NCBI RefSeq assembly: GCF_000420145.1
Contig: NZ_ATUJ01000003.1
Span: 186,001-250,000, forward strand
Origin: Paracoccus zeaxanthinifaciens ATCC 21588
GTDB taxonomy: Bacteria > Pseudomonadota > Alphaproteobacteria > Rhodobacterales > Rhodobacteraceae
Reading direction: 5' to 3'
Length of the DNA stretch: 64,000 bases
Position 1 is the stretch's first letter; each line of letters begins with the position of its first letter. The translations under genes and the position numbers were made by a program. The notes below the pieces were generated by a model. The model saw only the letters and a list, made by a program, of their open reading frames with translations, was not told where the DNA came from and did not search any database. Shown here piece after piece: positions 38,764 to 47,433 of this stretch.

Positions 38764-39479
38764 CCCTGCCCGTCCGGGCCATGCTGAGGGGGTGGGCCGA
38801 CCTGCTGCGCCCCTCGGTCCTGAAGCTGGTGATCCTGGGCATCGCGCTGACCCTGCTGCTGTTCGTCGCGCTGCAGGCCGCGATCTTCTGGGCGATCCGG
38901 ATCTGGCTGCCGGGCGGGCTGACGCTGCCCTGGATCGGGACGCTGGACCTGGGGCAGGCGCTGTCCTGGACCTCGCTTGCGCTGCTGCCGGTCATGGGGA
39001 TCTTCCTGATGGCACCGGTCGCGGCGGGCTTCTCGGGGCTGTTCGCCGAAAACGTCGCCGCCGCGGTCGAGAGGATGCACTATCCCCGCAGGCAGGGGGC
39101 CTCGCCCGATTTCCTGGACGGGCTGCTGGAATCGCTGGCCGTGATGGCGGCGGTGCTTGGCGTCGCGGTGCTGTCGCTGATCCTGACGCCGTTCCTTGGG
39201 CCTCTGGCGCCGGTGCTGTTCTTCGGTGCGAATGGCTGGCTTCTGGGACGAGAGTTCTTCCAGATGGCCGCGCGCCGTCACCTGTCCGACCAGGACGCCC
39301 ACGCGCTGCGCCGCAGCCGCGGGGTCGCGGTCACCGTGACGGGCGTGCTGACGGCGATCGCGCTGTCGATCCCGGTCGTGAACATCGCCGTCCCGCTGCT
39401 GGCGGCGGCGTCGTTCACGCATCTGTTCCACATGGTCAGCGGATCAGCGCGTCCAGGTTCGAGATATCCGCGCGGGTGA
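38754..39479 (+). CDS. EI24/CysZ-like membrane protein
   Basis: A 241-residue inner-membrane protein of the EI24 family, which includes the sulfate permease CysZ. It has four hydrophobic segments (about residues 20-48, 65-90, 130-170 and 205-230) and the ENVAAAVERMHYP motif region. The start overlaps the nitroreductase end by 10 bases. Its last 44 bases overlap the 3' end of the DUF1467 gene on the opposite strand; the final 15 residues (VSGSARPG and beyond) look like a run-on past an ancestral stop. Sulfate transport is possible but not shown. Confidence 0.85.
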   Translation: MAVTLPVRAMLRGWADLLRPSVLKLVILGIALTLLLFVALQAAIFWAIRIWLPGGLTLPWIGTLDLGQALSWTSLALLPVMGIFLMAPVAAGFSGLFAENVAAAVERMHYPRRQGASPDFLDGLLESLAVMAAVLGVAVLSLILTPFLGPLAPVLFFGANGWLLGREFFQMAARRHLSDQDAHALRRSRGVAVTVTGVLTAIALSIPVVNIAVPLLAAASFTHLFHMVSGSARPGSRYPRG

Positions 39480-39705
39480 CGAACCCGCCCAGGATCACCC
39501 CCGCGATGACGGCCCAGATCGCGCCCGCGATCAGGGTCGTCACGATCAGCTTGCGCCGCCAGGGGGTGCCCGAGGGGGCGCCTGCATGGGTGCCGGGAAC
39601 GATCTCTCCGTCATCGGCCTGGCTGCGCTGCCCGATGGGCATGACGACGAACAGGGTCAGGAACCACAGGACGGTGAACAGGACGATGCCGCCGGTCAGG
39701 TTCAT
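39436..39705 (-). CDS. DUF1467 family membrane protein
   Basis: An 89-residue protein of the small DUF1467 family, common in alphaproteobacteria and usually found beside mce. It has two transmembrane helices (about residues 5-22 and 55-77) joined by a charged loop with MPIGQRSQADDGEIVPGTHAG features. The function is unknown. The ATG overlaps the mce stop by one base (TGATG), and the 3' end overlaps the convergent EI24 gene by 44 bases. Confidence 0.88.
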   Translation of the reverse strand: MNLTGGIVLFTVLWFLTLFVVMPIGQRSQADDGEIVPGTHAGAPSGTPWRRKLIVTTLIAGAIWAVIAGVILGGFVTRADISNLDALIR

Positions 39706-40109
39706 CAGACCTGCTCCAGTTCGATCAGGCAGCCGTTGAAATCCTTGGGGTGCAGGAACAGCACCGGCTTGCCATGGGCGCCGATCTTCGGCTCTCCGGT
39801 GCCGAGGACGCGGGCGCCTTCGGATTTCAGGCGGTCGCGGGCCTCGATGATGTCCTCGACCTCGAAGCACATGTGATGGATCCCCCCCGAGGGGTTCTTG
39901 TCCAGAAAGCCTTGGATGGGGCTGTCCTGCCCAAGCGGATGCAGCAGCTCGACCTTGGTGTTGGGCAGTTCGATGAAGATCACGGTGACGCCGTGATCGG
40001 GTTCGTCCTGCGGGGCGCCGACCTTGGCACCAAGGGTGTTGCGGTATTGCGCGGCGGCAGCGTCGAGGTCCGGCACCGCGATGGCGACATGGTTCAGGCG
40101 ACCGATCAT
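39705..40109 (-). CDS. mce: Methylmalonyl-CoA epimerase
   Basis: Converts (S)- to (R)-methylmalonyl-CoA in the propionyl-CoA to succinyl-CoA route and the ethylmalonyl-CoA pathway. It is a 134-residue glyoxalase/VOC fold: the metal ligands are in LNHVAIAVPDL, PSGGIHHMCFEV and the final ELEQV glutamate. GGAGG lies 5 bases before the ATG at 40109; an upstream GTG at 40127 is less likely. Methylmalonyl-CoA mutase is not in the window. It is coupled to the DUF1467 gene. Confidence 0.94.
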   Translation of the reverse strand: MIGRLNHVAIAVPDLDAAAAQYRNTLGAKVGAPQDEPDHGVTVIFIELPNTKVELLHPLGQDSPIQGFLDKNPSGGIHHMCFEVEDIIEARDRLKSEGARVLGTGEPKIGAHGKPVLFLHPKDFNGCLIELEQV

Positions 40110-40174
40110 CTCATCCTCCGTTTGCACCGATTACTAGGGCGAACGGCGGATGGGTGAAAGGAAAAGCTGCGCGA

Positions 40175-40189
40175 TTAACCGATCCTTAG
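40175..40189 (+). promoter_or_regulatory. Possible CtrA-like site upstream of a response regulator
   Basis: TTAA-N7-TTAG differs from the CtrA core at one position. It lies 47 bases before the response regulator ATG. A single-mismatch match of this length is weak evidence on its own. Confidence 0.25.
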
Positions 40190-40236
40190 CGATTCCCTTG
40201 CTAGTCCGGACGAAGAAGCCCAAGGGGGATTGCGAC

Positions 40237-40971
40237 ATGCTGACGGAACAGAAGGCCGACACCGCCCAGCCCTTGCCGAAATGGCGGCTGATGCAGCCCG
40301 ACCGCCCGCTGACGGGCCTGACCGTGCTGGTGATCGAGGATTCGAGATTCGCGAGCGAGGCCGTGCGCCTTCTGTGCCTGCGATCAGGCGCGCGGATCAG
40401 GCGCGCGGATTGCCTGCGATCGGCCGCGCGCCATCTGCGCAGCTACAGCCCGATGGTGGCCATCGTCGACCTGGGGCTGCCCGACGGGAACGGCGCCGAC
40501 CTGATCGCCACGCTGACCGCGGCCGAGCCGCGCATTCCGGTCATCCTCGGCATGTCGGGCGATCCCGACGGGCGCGATACCGCCATCGGCGCGGGGGCCG
40601 ACGGGTTCCTTGCCAAGCCGGTCGAAAGCCTTGCGGTTTTCCAGCAGACGATCCTTCGGGCAATGCCGCCGGAAATGTCGCGCATGGCCCCCCGCGCCCT
40701 GCCGACCGAGGTGGTGCAGCCTGACGAATCGGGCCTGCGCGACGACCTGAACCACGTGGCCGAAGTGCTGTCCTCGGCGCGGGACACCGGCTCGATCGAC
40801 TATATCGCGCGCTTCCTTGCCAGCGTCGCGCGTTCGGCACGCGACGGTGCGCTGGAACAGGCCGCGTCCGAACTTGCGCGCGACCACATGGCGGGGAACG
40901 CGGTGGCAAGCGACCTCGTGCGGATCAGCGGCATGGTGCAGGACCGGCTGGACCGCGTGGCGGGCTTCTAG
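40237..40971 (+). CDS. Response regulator with C-terminal helical domain
   Basis: A 244-residue protein with a receiver domain (about residues 27-140): acidic pocket Asp35, phospho-acceptor Asp78 in VAIVDLGLPDG, Ser107 and Lys127 (FLAKPVE). The last 90 residues are helical (from DDLNHVAEVLSSARD) and have no DNA-binding or enzyme motif I can recognise; they could be a phosphotransfer-like or dimerisation domain. AGGGGGA precedes the ATG. It is transcribed alone and ends in a CTAG shared with the DUF1501 gene stop. A cognate kinase is not adjacent; the HWE kinase at 11-14.6 kb is one candidate. Confidence 0.85.
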   Translation: MLTEQKADTAQPLPKWRLMQPDRPLTGLTVLVIEDSRFASEAVRLLCLRSGARIRRADCLRSAARHLRSYSPMVAIVDLGLPDGNGADLIATLTAAEPRIPVILGMSGDPDGRDTAIGAGADGFLAKPVESLAVFQQTILRAMPPEMSRMAPRALPTEVVQPDESGLRDDLNHVAEVLSSARDTGSIDYIARFLASVARSARDGALEQAASELARDHMAGNAVASDLVRISGMVQDRLDRVAGF

Positions 40972-42149
40972 GCCAGCAGACGCGGGTCGCCGCCCATGTC
41001 CAGCCCGGGGAAGATCGCGCCCTCCAACGTGGATTTCGCGATGCCGAACTTCTGGTGCATGGCCCAGGCGGCATACGCGCGGATGTCGCGGACGGGCATC
41101 AGGTCCCGCCCGGCATAGAGGTCCCCCTCGGCGAGGCCCGGCCATTCGCCAAGCACGCGACCGCCACAGACGGCGCCGCCCGCCACCAGCATCGCCCCAC
41201 CCGTGCCGTGATCGGTGCCGGCGGACCCGTTCTCGCGCGCGGTGCGACCGAACTCGGTCATCGCCATCACGGTCGTCGTGTCCCAGTTGCGGCCCAGCTC
41301 GTCGCGCAGGGTCAGGATGGCCTCGGACAGCTGGGTCAGCGCCCGTTTCAGCGTGTTGGCCTGCGCCGCATGCGTGTCCCACCCCGAGATCGAGAAGGTC
41401 GCGATCCGCGTCTCGCGGTTGAGGCGGTCGGCGGTGAACCGGGCCAGCTCCAGATGCTCGGACATGCGCCCCTCGGACAGGATGTCGGGCGACAACCCTT
41501 CGGCGATGGCGATGGCCTGTTCGCTGGAATGTCGCAGCAACGGATCGTCGTGATAGACATGGGCCAGCAGCCGCTCGGCCTGCGGCGACAGGTTCAGCGT
41601 CGAACGCGGCGACCAGCTCATGCTGTCGGCGGCCCCGTCGAGGATGCGCATCCGCTCTCCTCCGACGGCATAGGCGGTCTGCGACGACTGGTCGGGCATC
41701 TGCTGCAGCAGGCGGTTCAGCCAGCCGTCGGTCTGGTTGCGGATCGGGGCATCGGTGCCCGTCCCCGCCTCGAGCATGTCCTGTCCGTCGAAATGGCTGC
41801 GCTTGTCACGATAGGGCGTCGAGACGGCGGGCGCGAAGGCCAGCTGCCCCGCCTGCCACAGCGGCATCAGCCCCGACAGCGCCGGGTGCAGCGCGAAGAA
41901 ACCGTCCAGATCCAGGGCCCCGTGATCCGGCCCCAAGGAAATCGTCCTGCGCAGCCCAGCAAGGTCGGGATCGCCATAGGGCTGGAACGCGTCCAGCCCG
42001 TCCATCGCACCGCGAAGCACGATGACGACCAGCCGGTTGTCACCGGGGGCCGAGGCGAAGGCCATCGGCGTGATCAGCGGGCTGGCGGCGGCGGAACAGC
42101 CGATCAGCGCGGCATGCCTGAGGAAAAGGCGGCGATCCATCGGTCTCAT
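40968..42149 (-). CDS. DUF1501 protein, Tat-exported
   Basis: A 393-residue member of the DUF1501 family (sulfatase-like fold, alkaline-phosphatase relatives). A twin-arginine signal is visible at DRRLFLRHAALIG with cleavage near AFA. Motifs of the family include VVIVLRGAMDGLD, the central GWDTHAAQ and TEFGRTARENG-type segment with GTDHG. The ATG at 42149 overlaps the DUF1800 stop (ATGA); a second ATG at 42140 has GGAGA 8 bases before it. The pair is widespread and always together, but its biochemical function is unsettled. Confidence 0.9.
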   Translation of the reverse strand: MRPMDRRLFLRHAALIGCSAAASPLITPMAFASAPGDNRLVVIVLRGAMDGLDAFQPYGDPDLAGLRRTISLGPDHGALDLDGFFALHPALSGLMPLWQAGQLAFAPAVSTPYRDKRSHFDGQDMLEAGTGTDAPIRNQTDGWLNRLLQQMPDQSSQTAYAVGGERMRILDGAADSMSWSPRSTLNLSPQAERLLAHVYHDDPLLRHSSEQAIAIAEGLSPDILSEGRMSEHLELARFTADRLNRETRIATFSISGWDTHAAQANTLKRALTQLSEAILTLRDELGRNWDTTTVMAMTEFGRTARENGSAGTDHGTGGAMLVAGGAVCGGRVLGEWPGLAEGDLYAGRDLMPVRDIRAYAAWAMHQKFGIAKSTLEGAIFPGLDMGGDPRLLA

Positions 42150-43510
42150 CTCCGGTTGAAATCGGCCGAGGCGAGCACGATGCCCACGCCCTCAACCCGG
42201 CTTTCGGCCTTGGGAACCGCCCATGCCAGCGGCTCGGACGCGGTGTCGCCAAGCGCGGTCGCCGCGAAGTCGCGGGGGTCCGGCAAGCGGTCCAGCAGGC
42301 GGCGGGGCGTGGCCATCGACCAGTTGATGCGCGCGGCCAACCCCTGAGGCGTGGCCCAGGCGGCAGCGTCCTCGGGCCAGCCGTCCGGCCCGCCCGGCAC
42401 GCCCCAGGGCTGGCCCATCAGCTTCAGCGGCTCGATCAGGTTCACCCGCGTCTGGCGGTCGTCCAGCGCGCGGATATCGTCGCCCGTCAGCCCCAGGGCC
42501 CGCAGCCCCGCCACGATATAATCGGAGGGCTGGCGCATCTTCGCGCGGAAACCGTCCCGCAGTTCCGGCGCGCGCACCAGCACGCGGTTCATGGCCGCAA
42601 GCGCACCATCGCTTTCAAGATAGGCTGCGGCCAGCCTGTCGGTCAGCCCCGTGGGCGGATCGTCCGACACGAAATGCACCGCCATCTTGCGCGCAAGATG
42701 CGCCGCCGTCGCGGGATGGACCGCCAGGTCGTCGATCACCGCGCGGATGTCCTGCAGGCGACCGCGACCCTCGGTGCCGTATTCGACGCCCAGGACCGTC
42801 TCGGGGCCGGGTTCCGAACGGGCGGGCAGGAACAGCTTTTCCTGCTTGGGGCCATAGAACAGGCCCGCCAGCAACTCGGCCAGTTGCTCGATGTCGCGCT
42901 GGCTGTAATCGGCGCCGACGCCCAGGCTGTGCAGCTCCAGCATCTCGCGGGCAAGGTTCTCGTTCAGGCCGAAGCCCTTGGCCGGACGCCTACGGGCCAG
43001 CGCGCTGCCCGGCCCGACCGAGCGCACCTGGTCCAGGTATCGCAGCATCGCGGGATGGGTCTCGGCCTTGAACATCATCTGGGCGAAGCGACCGTTCACA
43101 TGCGGGCGGATCGCCTCGTCCACGAAGGTCTCGCACAGAAGATCCTGGTAGATGTCGGCCCCTTCGACGGTGAAATGGTCGGCCCAGAACCAGACCAGCC
43201 GCTCTCCCAGCCCCGAGGGCGCGTCGACGGCGCGCGCGACGCGTTCGCGGAATGCGGCGTGGAAACGCTGCCGCGCCTGCCTGCGATGGACGCGAAGAGG
43301 CTCCTTGGCCGCCGCATCGCCATTGCGGAACGCGCGGCGCAGATCACGGCCCTCGGCGATGATCGTGCTGACATGATCGGTGGTCAGTTCGCCCGCGCGG
43401 GTCGAGGCCGCAAGCTCGGCCATCAGCGCCTGTGGCGTGTCGGGCAGAGCCTGCCGCGGCGACAGGCCGAAGCCCAGCCGGATGGCGGCAAGCTGGTCGA
43501 AAGGTATCAT
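42146..43510 (-). CDS. DUF1800 protein
   Basis: A 454-residue protein of the DUF1800 family, mostly helical, with the marks RLGFGLSP near the start, WFWADHFTV, NENLAREMLELHSLGV and MGQPWGVPGGPDGWPE. It has no obvious signal peptide here, unlike its Tat-exported DUF1501 partner. The two genes overlap by 4 bases and form an operon. The ATG at 43510 directly follows a long hairpin that hides the only G-rich stretch upstream, so translation may be low or coupled to reading from aspS. The function is unknown. Confidence 0.88.
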   Translation of the reverse strand: MIPFDQLAAIRLGFGLSPRQALPDTPQALMAELAASTRAGELTTDHVSTIIAEGRDLRRAFRNGDAAAKEPLRVHRRQARQRFHAAFRERVARAVDAPSGLGERLVWFWADHFTVEGADIYQDLLCETFVDEAIRPHVNGRFAQMMFKAETHPAMLRYLDQVRSVGPGSALARRRPAKGFGLNENLAREMLELHSLGVGADYSQRDIEQLAELLAGLFYGPKQEKLFLPARSEPGPETVLGVEYGTEGRGRLQDIRAVIDDLAVHPATAAHLARKMAVHFVSDDPPTGLTDRLAAAYLESDGALAAMNRVLVRAPELRDGFRAKMRQPSDYIVAGLRALGLTGDDIRALDDRQTRVNLIEPLKLMGQPWGVPGGPDGWPEDAAAWATPQGLAARINWSMATPRRLLDRLPDPRDFAATALGDTASEPLAWAVPKAESRVEGVGIVLASADFNRR

Positions 43511-43512
43511 GC

Positions 43513-43568
43513 GGCGGGCCCCGTCGTGAATGCTGCCTTGCGGCAACATCGCACGAAGGGGGCCCGCC
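43513..43568 (-). terminator. Branched hairpin between aspS and the DUF1800 gene
   Basis: A perfect 10-bp outer stem (GGCGGGCCCC with GGGGCCCGCC) encloses TCGTG/CACGA and TGCC-TTGC-GGCA stems. It begins 7 bases after the aspS stop and ends 2 bases before the DUF1800 ATG. No T-run follows, so it may be a terminator for aspS, a translation block for the next gene, or both. Confidence 0.55.
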
Positions 43569-43575
43569 TGTCAGA

Positions 43576-45351
43576 TCACTCTTTCGGCAGGGCGCGCAGG
43601 CGAAGCTCGCGCATCTGCTCGTTGGTGGGTTCGGACGGGGCACCCATCATCAGGTCCTCGGCGCGCTGGTTCATCGGGAACATGATGACCTCGCGGATGT
43701 TCTGTTCATCCGCCAGCAGCATCACGATCCGGTCGATACCGGCCGCGCAGCCGCCGTGCGGGGGCGCGCCATAGCGGAACGCCTTGACCATGCCGCCAAA
43801 GCGCTTCTCGACCTCGTCAGCGCCGTAACCGGCCAGTTCGAACGCCTTGAACATGATCTCGGGCTTGTGGTTCCGGATCGCGCCCGAGATCAGCTCGTAG
43901 CCGTTGCAGGCCAAGTCGTACTGATAGCCCTTGACCGCCAGCGGATCGCCGTTCAGCGCGTCCAGACCGCCCTGCGGCATGCTGAACGGGTTGTGGCTGA
44001 AGTCGATCTTGCCCTCGTCGTCCTTCTCGTACATCGGGAAATCGACGATCCAGGCGAACTTGAACTGGTTCTCGTCGGTCAGGCCCAGCTCGCGGCCGAT
44101 CTCGTTGCGGGCGCGGCCCGCGACACCCTCGAACGCCTCGGGCTTGCCGCCAAGGAAGAACGCGGCGTCGCCGATGCCCAGACCCAGCTGCTGACGGATC
44201 GCCTCGGTCCGCTCGGGGCCGATATTCTTGGCGACGGGGCCTGCGGCCTCGATCTGGCCGTTATCGTCCTTGCGCCACAGGATATAGCCCATGCCGGGCA
44301 GGCCCTGCGATTGCGCGAAGGCGTTCATGCGGTCGGCGAACTTGCGGCTGCCGCCGGTCGGCGCGGGAATGGCGCGGACCTCGGTGCCGTCCTGTTCCAG
44401 CAGCTTGGCGAAGATCGCGAAGCCCGAACCGCGGAAATGCTCGCTGACGATCTGCATCTCGATCGGGTTGCGCAGGTCGGGCTTGTCGCTGCCGTATTTC
44501 AGCATGGCCTCGGCATAGGGGATGCGCGGCCATTCGGTATCGACCTTGCGGCCCTTGCCGAATTCCTCGAACAGGCCCTGCACGACCGGCTGGATCGAGG
44601 CGAAGACGTCCTCCTGGTCCACGAAGGACATTTCCAGGTCCAGCTGGTAGAAGTCGGTCGGGCTGCGGTCGGCGCGCGGATCCTCGTCCCGGAAGCAGGG
44701 CGCGATCTGGAAATACTTGTCGAAGCCCGCGACCATGATCAGCTGCTTGAACTGCTGCGGGGCCTGCGGCAGGGCATAGAACTTGCCCGGATGCAGACGC
44801 GAGGGCACCAGGAAGTCGCGCGCGCCCTCGGGGCTGCTGGCCGTGATGATCGGCGTCTGGAATTCGGTGAAGCCCTGATCCCACATGCGGTTGCGGATCG
44901 AGCGGATCACCTGGCTGCGCAGCATGATGTTGTTGTGCAGGCTCTCGCGGCGCAGGTCGAGGAAGCGGTACGCAAGGCGCGTTTCCTCCGGGTAATCCTG
45001 ATCGCCGAAGACCGGCAGCGGCAGCTCGTCCGCGGCGCCCAGCACCTCCAGATCGGTCGCATAGACCTCGATCTCGCCGGTGGGCAGCTTGGGGTTCACG
45101 AGGCTGGCGTCGCGCAGCTTCACGCGGCCGTCGATGCGGATGACGGTTTCGGCGCGCAGCTTTTCCATCGCGGCGAAGGCGGGGCTGTCGCTGTCGGCCA
45201 GAACCTGCGTCATGCCGTAATGGTCGCGAAGATCGACGAACAGGACGCCGCCATGGTCGCGCACACGATGCACCCAGCCCGAAAGGCGGATGGTTTCACC
45301 GGCGTTGGCGGCAGTCAGATCGCCGCAGGTATGGCTGCGATAGGCGTGCAT
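43576..45351 (-). CDS. aspS: Aspartyl-tRNA synthetase, bacterial type
   Basis: Class II synthetase charging tRNA-Asp. The order is: N-terminal OB-fold anticodon domain ([21 protein letters not shown] in segments), catalytic domain with motif 2 FRDED and motif 3 [12 protein letters not shown], and the bacterial GAD insertion (about residues 290-420, [15 protein letters not shown]). It is 591 residues from the ATG at 45351, the usual bacterial length; in-frame upstream starts would add a tail not seen in relatives. No asparaginyl-tRNA synthetase is visible, so whether it also charges tRNA-Asn cannot be said. Confidence 0.96.
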   Translation of the reverse strand: MHAYRSHTCGDLTAANAGETIRLSGWVHRVRDHGGVLFVDLRDHYGMTQVLADSDSPAFAAMEKLRAETVIRIDGRVKLRDASLVNPKLPTGEIEVYATDLEVLGAADELPLPVFGDQDYPEETRLAYRFLDLRRESLHNNIMLRSQVIRSIRNRMWDQGFTEFQTPIITASSPEGARDFLVPSRLHPGKFYALPQAPQQFKQLIMVAGFDKYFQIAPCFRDEDPRADRSPTDFYQLDLEMSFVDQEDVFASIQPVVQGLFEEFGKGRKVDTEWPRIPYAEAMLKYGSDKPDLRNPIEMQIVSEHFRGSGFAIFAKLLEQDGTEVRAIPAPTGGSRKFADRMNAFAQSQGLPGMGYILWRKDDNGQIEAAGPVAKNIGPERTEAIRQQLGLGIGDAAFFLGGKPEAFEGVAGRARNEIGRELGLTDENQFKFAWIVDFPMYEKDDEGKIDFSHNPFSMPQGGLDALNGDPLAVKGYQYDLACNGYELISGAIRNHKPEIMFKAFELAGYGADEVEKRFGGMVKAFRYGAPPHGGCAAGIDRIVMLLADEQNIREVIMFPMNQRAEDLMMGAPSEPTNEQMRELRLRALPKE

Positions 45352-45414
45352 GGTCGGTCCTTCGGGTTTGTTCAGCCCCCGCATGAACAGCGCCAAAGGC
45401 TGGAAGTCAACCGC

Positions 45415-46077
45415 TCAGAAGGGCCGCACCACGTTGCCGGTATAGAAATAGGCCCCCATCCCCACCGCGAACAGCACGTTCCCCGCCACCGCATGCAGCA
45501 CCCAGGCCGAAGGGAAGCCATGACGCAGATAGGCGCGCCCGAAGATCCAGCCCCCGACGAAGGTCATCACGGCCACGATCAGCGACCAGTACATCAGGTG
45601 GGCAAAGGCAAAGACCGCCGCGTTCAGCGCGATCGCGGCCTGCCCCTCGGGCAGGATCGCGCCATAGCGATGGAAGAACAGGGGGCGGAAGATCAGCTCC
45701 TGCGGCAGGGCCGACAGAAGCGGATAGAAGACCCAGATGAAGGGCAGGAATTCGGGGCGCTGGCGGATCAGCGAGAACAGCGCGTCGGGCTGCAGCGTCG
45801 CAAGGATCGCCCAGCCCGCCAGCAGCGTCGCCAGCGATATGCCCCCGATCTCCAGCCAGGGAAGGCGGCGCCAGCCGCGGATCAGGGTCCGCCACTGGAA
45901 GCCGCCGGTCACGTACAGAAGGGCGATGCCCGCAAGGCTGAACAGCGCAAGCGCCTGGAACAGGCGCCCGGGCGGCAGGAAGACCGCCATGGTCAGCGGC
46001 GCCCCGAAATAGAGCGCCGTGAACTCCATCCTCAGCCAGCGATGCGTGACTACCGCACCATTCGTGTCTGCAACCAT
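45415..46077 (-). CDS. CPBP family intramembrane protease
   Basis: A 220-residue membrane protein of the CPBP (Abi/CAAX-like) family. The glutamate-arginine motif is PQELIFR (usual form EExxxR, here Gln-Glu), the second motif is FAFAHLMY and the third HAVAGN, all within hydrophobic helices. Members process prenylated or bacteriocin-related peptides or act as immunity proteins; the target here is unknown. From the ATG at 46077 it overlaps the GH25 gene by 28 bases; an ATG at 46029 would avoid the overlap but has GAGG too close. It follows the lysozyme on the same strand. Confidence 0.88.
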   Translation of the reverse strand: MVADTNGAVVTHRWLRMEFTALYFGAPLTMAVFLPPGRLFQALALFSLAGIALLYVTGGFQWRTLIRGWRRLPWLEIGGISLATLLAGWAILATLQPDALFSLIRQRPEFLPFIWVFYPLLSALPQELIFRPLFFHRYGAILPEGQAAIALNAAVFAFAHLMYWSLIVAVMTFVGGWIFGRAYLRHGFPSAWVLHAVAGNVLFAVGMGAYFYTGNVVRPF

Positions 46078-46847
46078 CTTGCCCAATCCGTTGCGGAACC
46101 GGCAAAGGCGTTCAGATCGACATCGCCCTTGATGCCCGGGACGATCCCGGTGCCGGTATATTGCCAGAAGCCCCAACGCTGACCCGGATAGATCCGGCTG
46201 GGGTGATTGGCGACAGAGCGCAGCCAGAACTCGGCACGCATGTCGCCCATCCGGTTGTCACGGTAGAAATCCACCGTGGTATAGATGATGGGCCGTTGCC
46301 CGTAGTGACGTCCCACGATCTGCAGGAACACCTCGGCCTCGCGCTTGATCTCGGATGCCGAGGGACGGCGCGGGCAGGTCTTCGAATGCGACCATTCCAT
46401 GTCCAGCACGGGCGGAAGCGAACCGGCCTCGCGCGGGACGTTGCGGATGAACCACGCCGCGTTTTCCGCGCCCGAGCGGCAGAAATAGTAGAAGTGATAG
46501 GCCCCGCGCGGGATGCGCGCCTGCCCCGCCTCGCGCCAGTAGCGGTGGAAGTTCGGGTCCAGATGGTCCCCGCCCTCGGTCGCCTTGATGAAGGCGAAGC
46601 TGATCCCCGCCCCGCGCACGCGGTTCCAGTCGATATCGCCCTGCCAGCGGGAAATGTCGATCCCGTGGACTTGGTGCCCATAGGGTGCGGCATAGTCCCA
46701 GTCGTGCGGCGCGCGGTCGCCCAGCTGCGAATTCGCGCCCGGTCCCGGTGCGTTGCGATACCCGCCGCCGCTTGGCGGCGTTCGCGCGCATGACACCGCC
46801 AGCGACAGCGCCAGACATGCGATCAACAGTTTTCCGAAGGTTTTCAT
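46050..46847 (-). CDS. GH25 family lysozyme-like lipoprotein
   Basis: A 265-residue muramidase of glycoside hydrolase family 25, cutting N-acetylmuramic acid bonds in peptidoglycan. The lipobox LAVSC (Cys20) predicts lipid anchoring. Family marks are HGIDISRWQGDIDW with the first acidic residue, AFIKATEG, the catalytic VLDMEW pair, and FWQYTGTG near the end, with a final DLNAF. It may serve in cell-wall remodelling or in attack on other bacteria. It has an upstream region of 150 bp with a 7-bp hairpin (46883-46901) and overlaps the CPBP protease gene downstream. Confidence 0.93.
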   Translation of the reverse strand: MKTFGKLLIACLALSLAVSCARTPPSGGGYRNAPGPGANSQLGDRAPHDWDYAAPYGHQVHGIDISRWQGDIDWNRVRGAGISFAFIKATEGGDHLDPNFHRYWREAGQARIPRGAYHFYYFCRSGAENAAWFIRNVPREAGSLPPVLDMEWSHSKTCPRRPSASEIKREAEVFLQIVGRHYGQRPIIYTTVDFYRDNRMGDMRAEFWLRSVANHPSRIYPGQRWGFWQYTGTGIVPGIKGDVDLNAFAGSATDWARWLQTRMVR

Positions 46848-46997
46848 CCCTGCCCCGACCTCTTTCCCGATCCAGAGTTTGTCCGGCGCATGACGCGCCG
46901 GTTCGGTCGGTTATCTCAAATGCGTGAGGACTTGTCATGGCAGGGCGGGGATCACGAACTCGTCAGTTGAGGCAGGCCCGCGGGGGCCCGCCGATGG

Positions 46998-47273
46998 TCA
47001 GTTCGAAGGCTCGGGCGCGGCATCGCCCGCATCGGGATCGCCGTCCTCGGGGACGGCGGTGGGCGTCGGCGCGTCGCCGTTCCCCTCGGCATCCTCGACC
47101 GGGGTCTCGGCGGGGGGCGCGGTGGTCGCGATGCCGGTATCCTCGGACTCCTCGGTGCCGGGACGCATGATCAGCGTCAGGATCAGGACGACCGCCAGCA
47201 TCGCCACGATGGCGATGACCGCGGGCTTGTGACGCCGCGCGGCCTGCGGCGGTTCTTCGTTGTTGTAGGACAT
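46998..47273 (-). CDS. Small single-pass membrane protein
   Basis: A 91-residue protein of unknown function. It has a basic N-terminus (AARRHKP), one transmembrane helix (about residues 18-36, AVIAIVAMLAVVLILTLI) and an acidic, Pro/Ala/Glu-rich periplasmic tail with no predicted fold. The ATG at 47273 is 24 bases downstream of the predicted start of an EcfG-like promoter (GGAAC-N16-CGTT), so it may belong to the general stress response. It lies between the lysozyme and the glycosyltransferase genes. Confidence 0.75.
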   Translation of the reverse strand: MSYNNEEPPQAARRHKPAVIAIVAMLAVVLILTLIMRPGTEESEDTGIATTAPPAETPVEDAEGNGDAPTPTAVPEDGDPDAGDAAPEPSN

Positions 47274-47303
47274 CGGGAACACCCTTCGATTGCTTGGCAA
47301 GCC

Positions 47304-47328
47304 AACGCCGCCTGAACCGGGCGGTTCC
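47304..47328 (-). promoter_or_regulatory. EcfG-like (general stress) promoter match
   Basis: On the minus strand, GGAAC (47328-47324), 16-bp spacer, CGTT (47307-47304), fitting the alphaproteobacterial EcfG consensus. It faces the 91-residue membrane protein gene. Confidence 0.35.
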
Positions 47329-47433
47329 CGCGCCCCGCCTGCGACGGAACGTATCGGGGCTTGGCCGCGGGCGCGCATGCTGTCACATCTTGGCGCGACC
47401 CGAACCATGCCCGCAGCGATGCAAGGACAACGG

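Noticed and set aside
47002..47018. 17-base match TTCGAAGGCTCGGGCGC also at 56960-56976
   Set aside because: About one such match is expected by chance in a window of this size and GC content, and the flanks differ in context.
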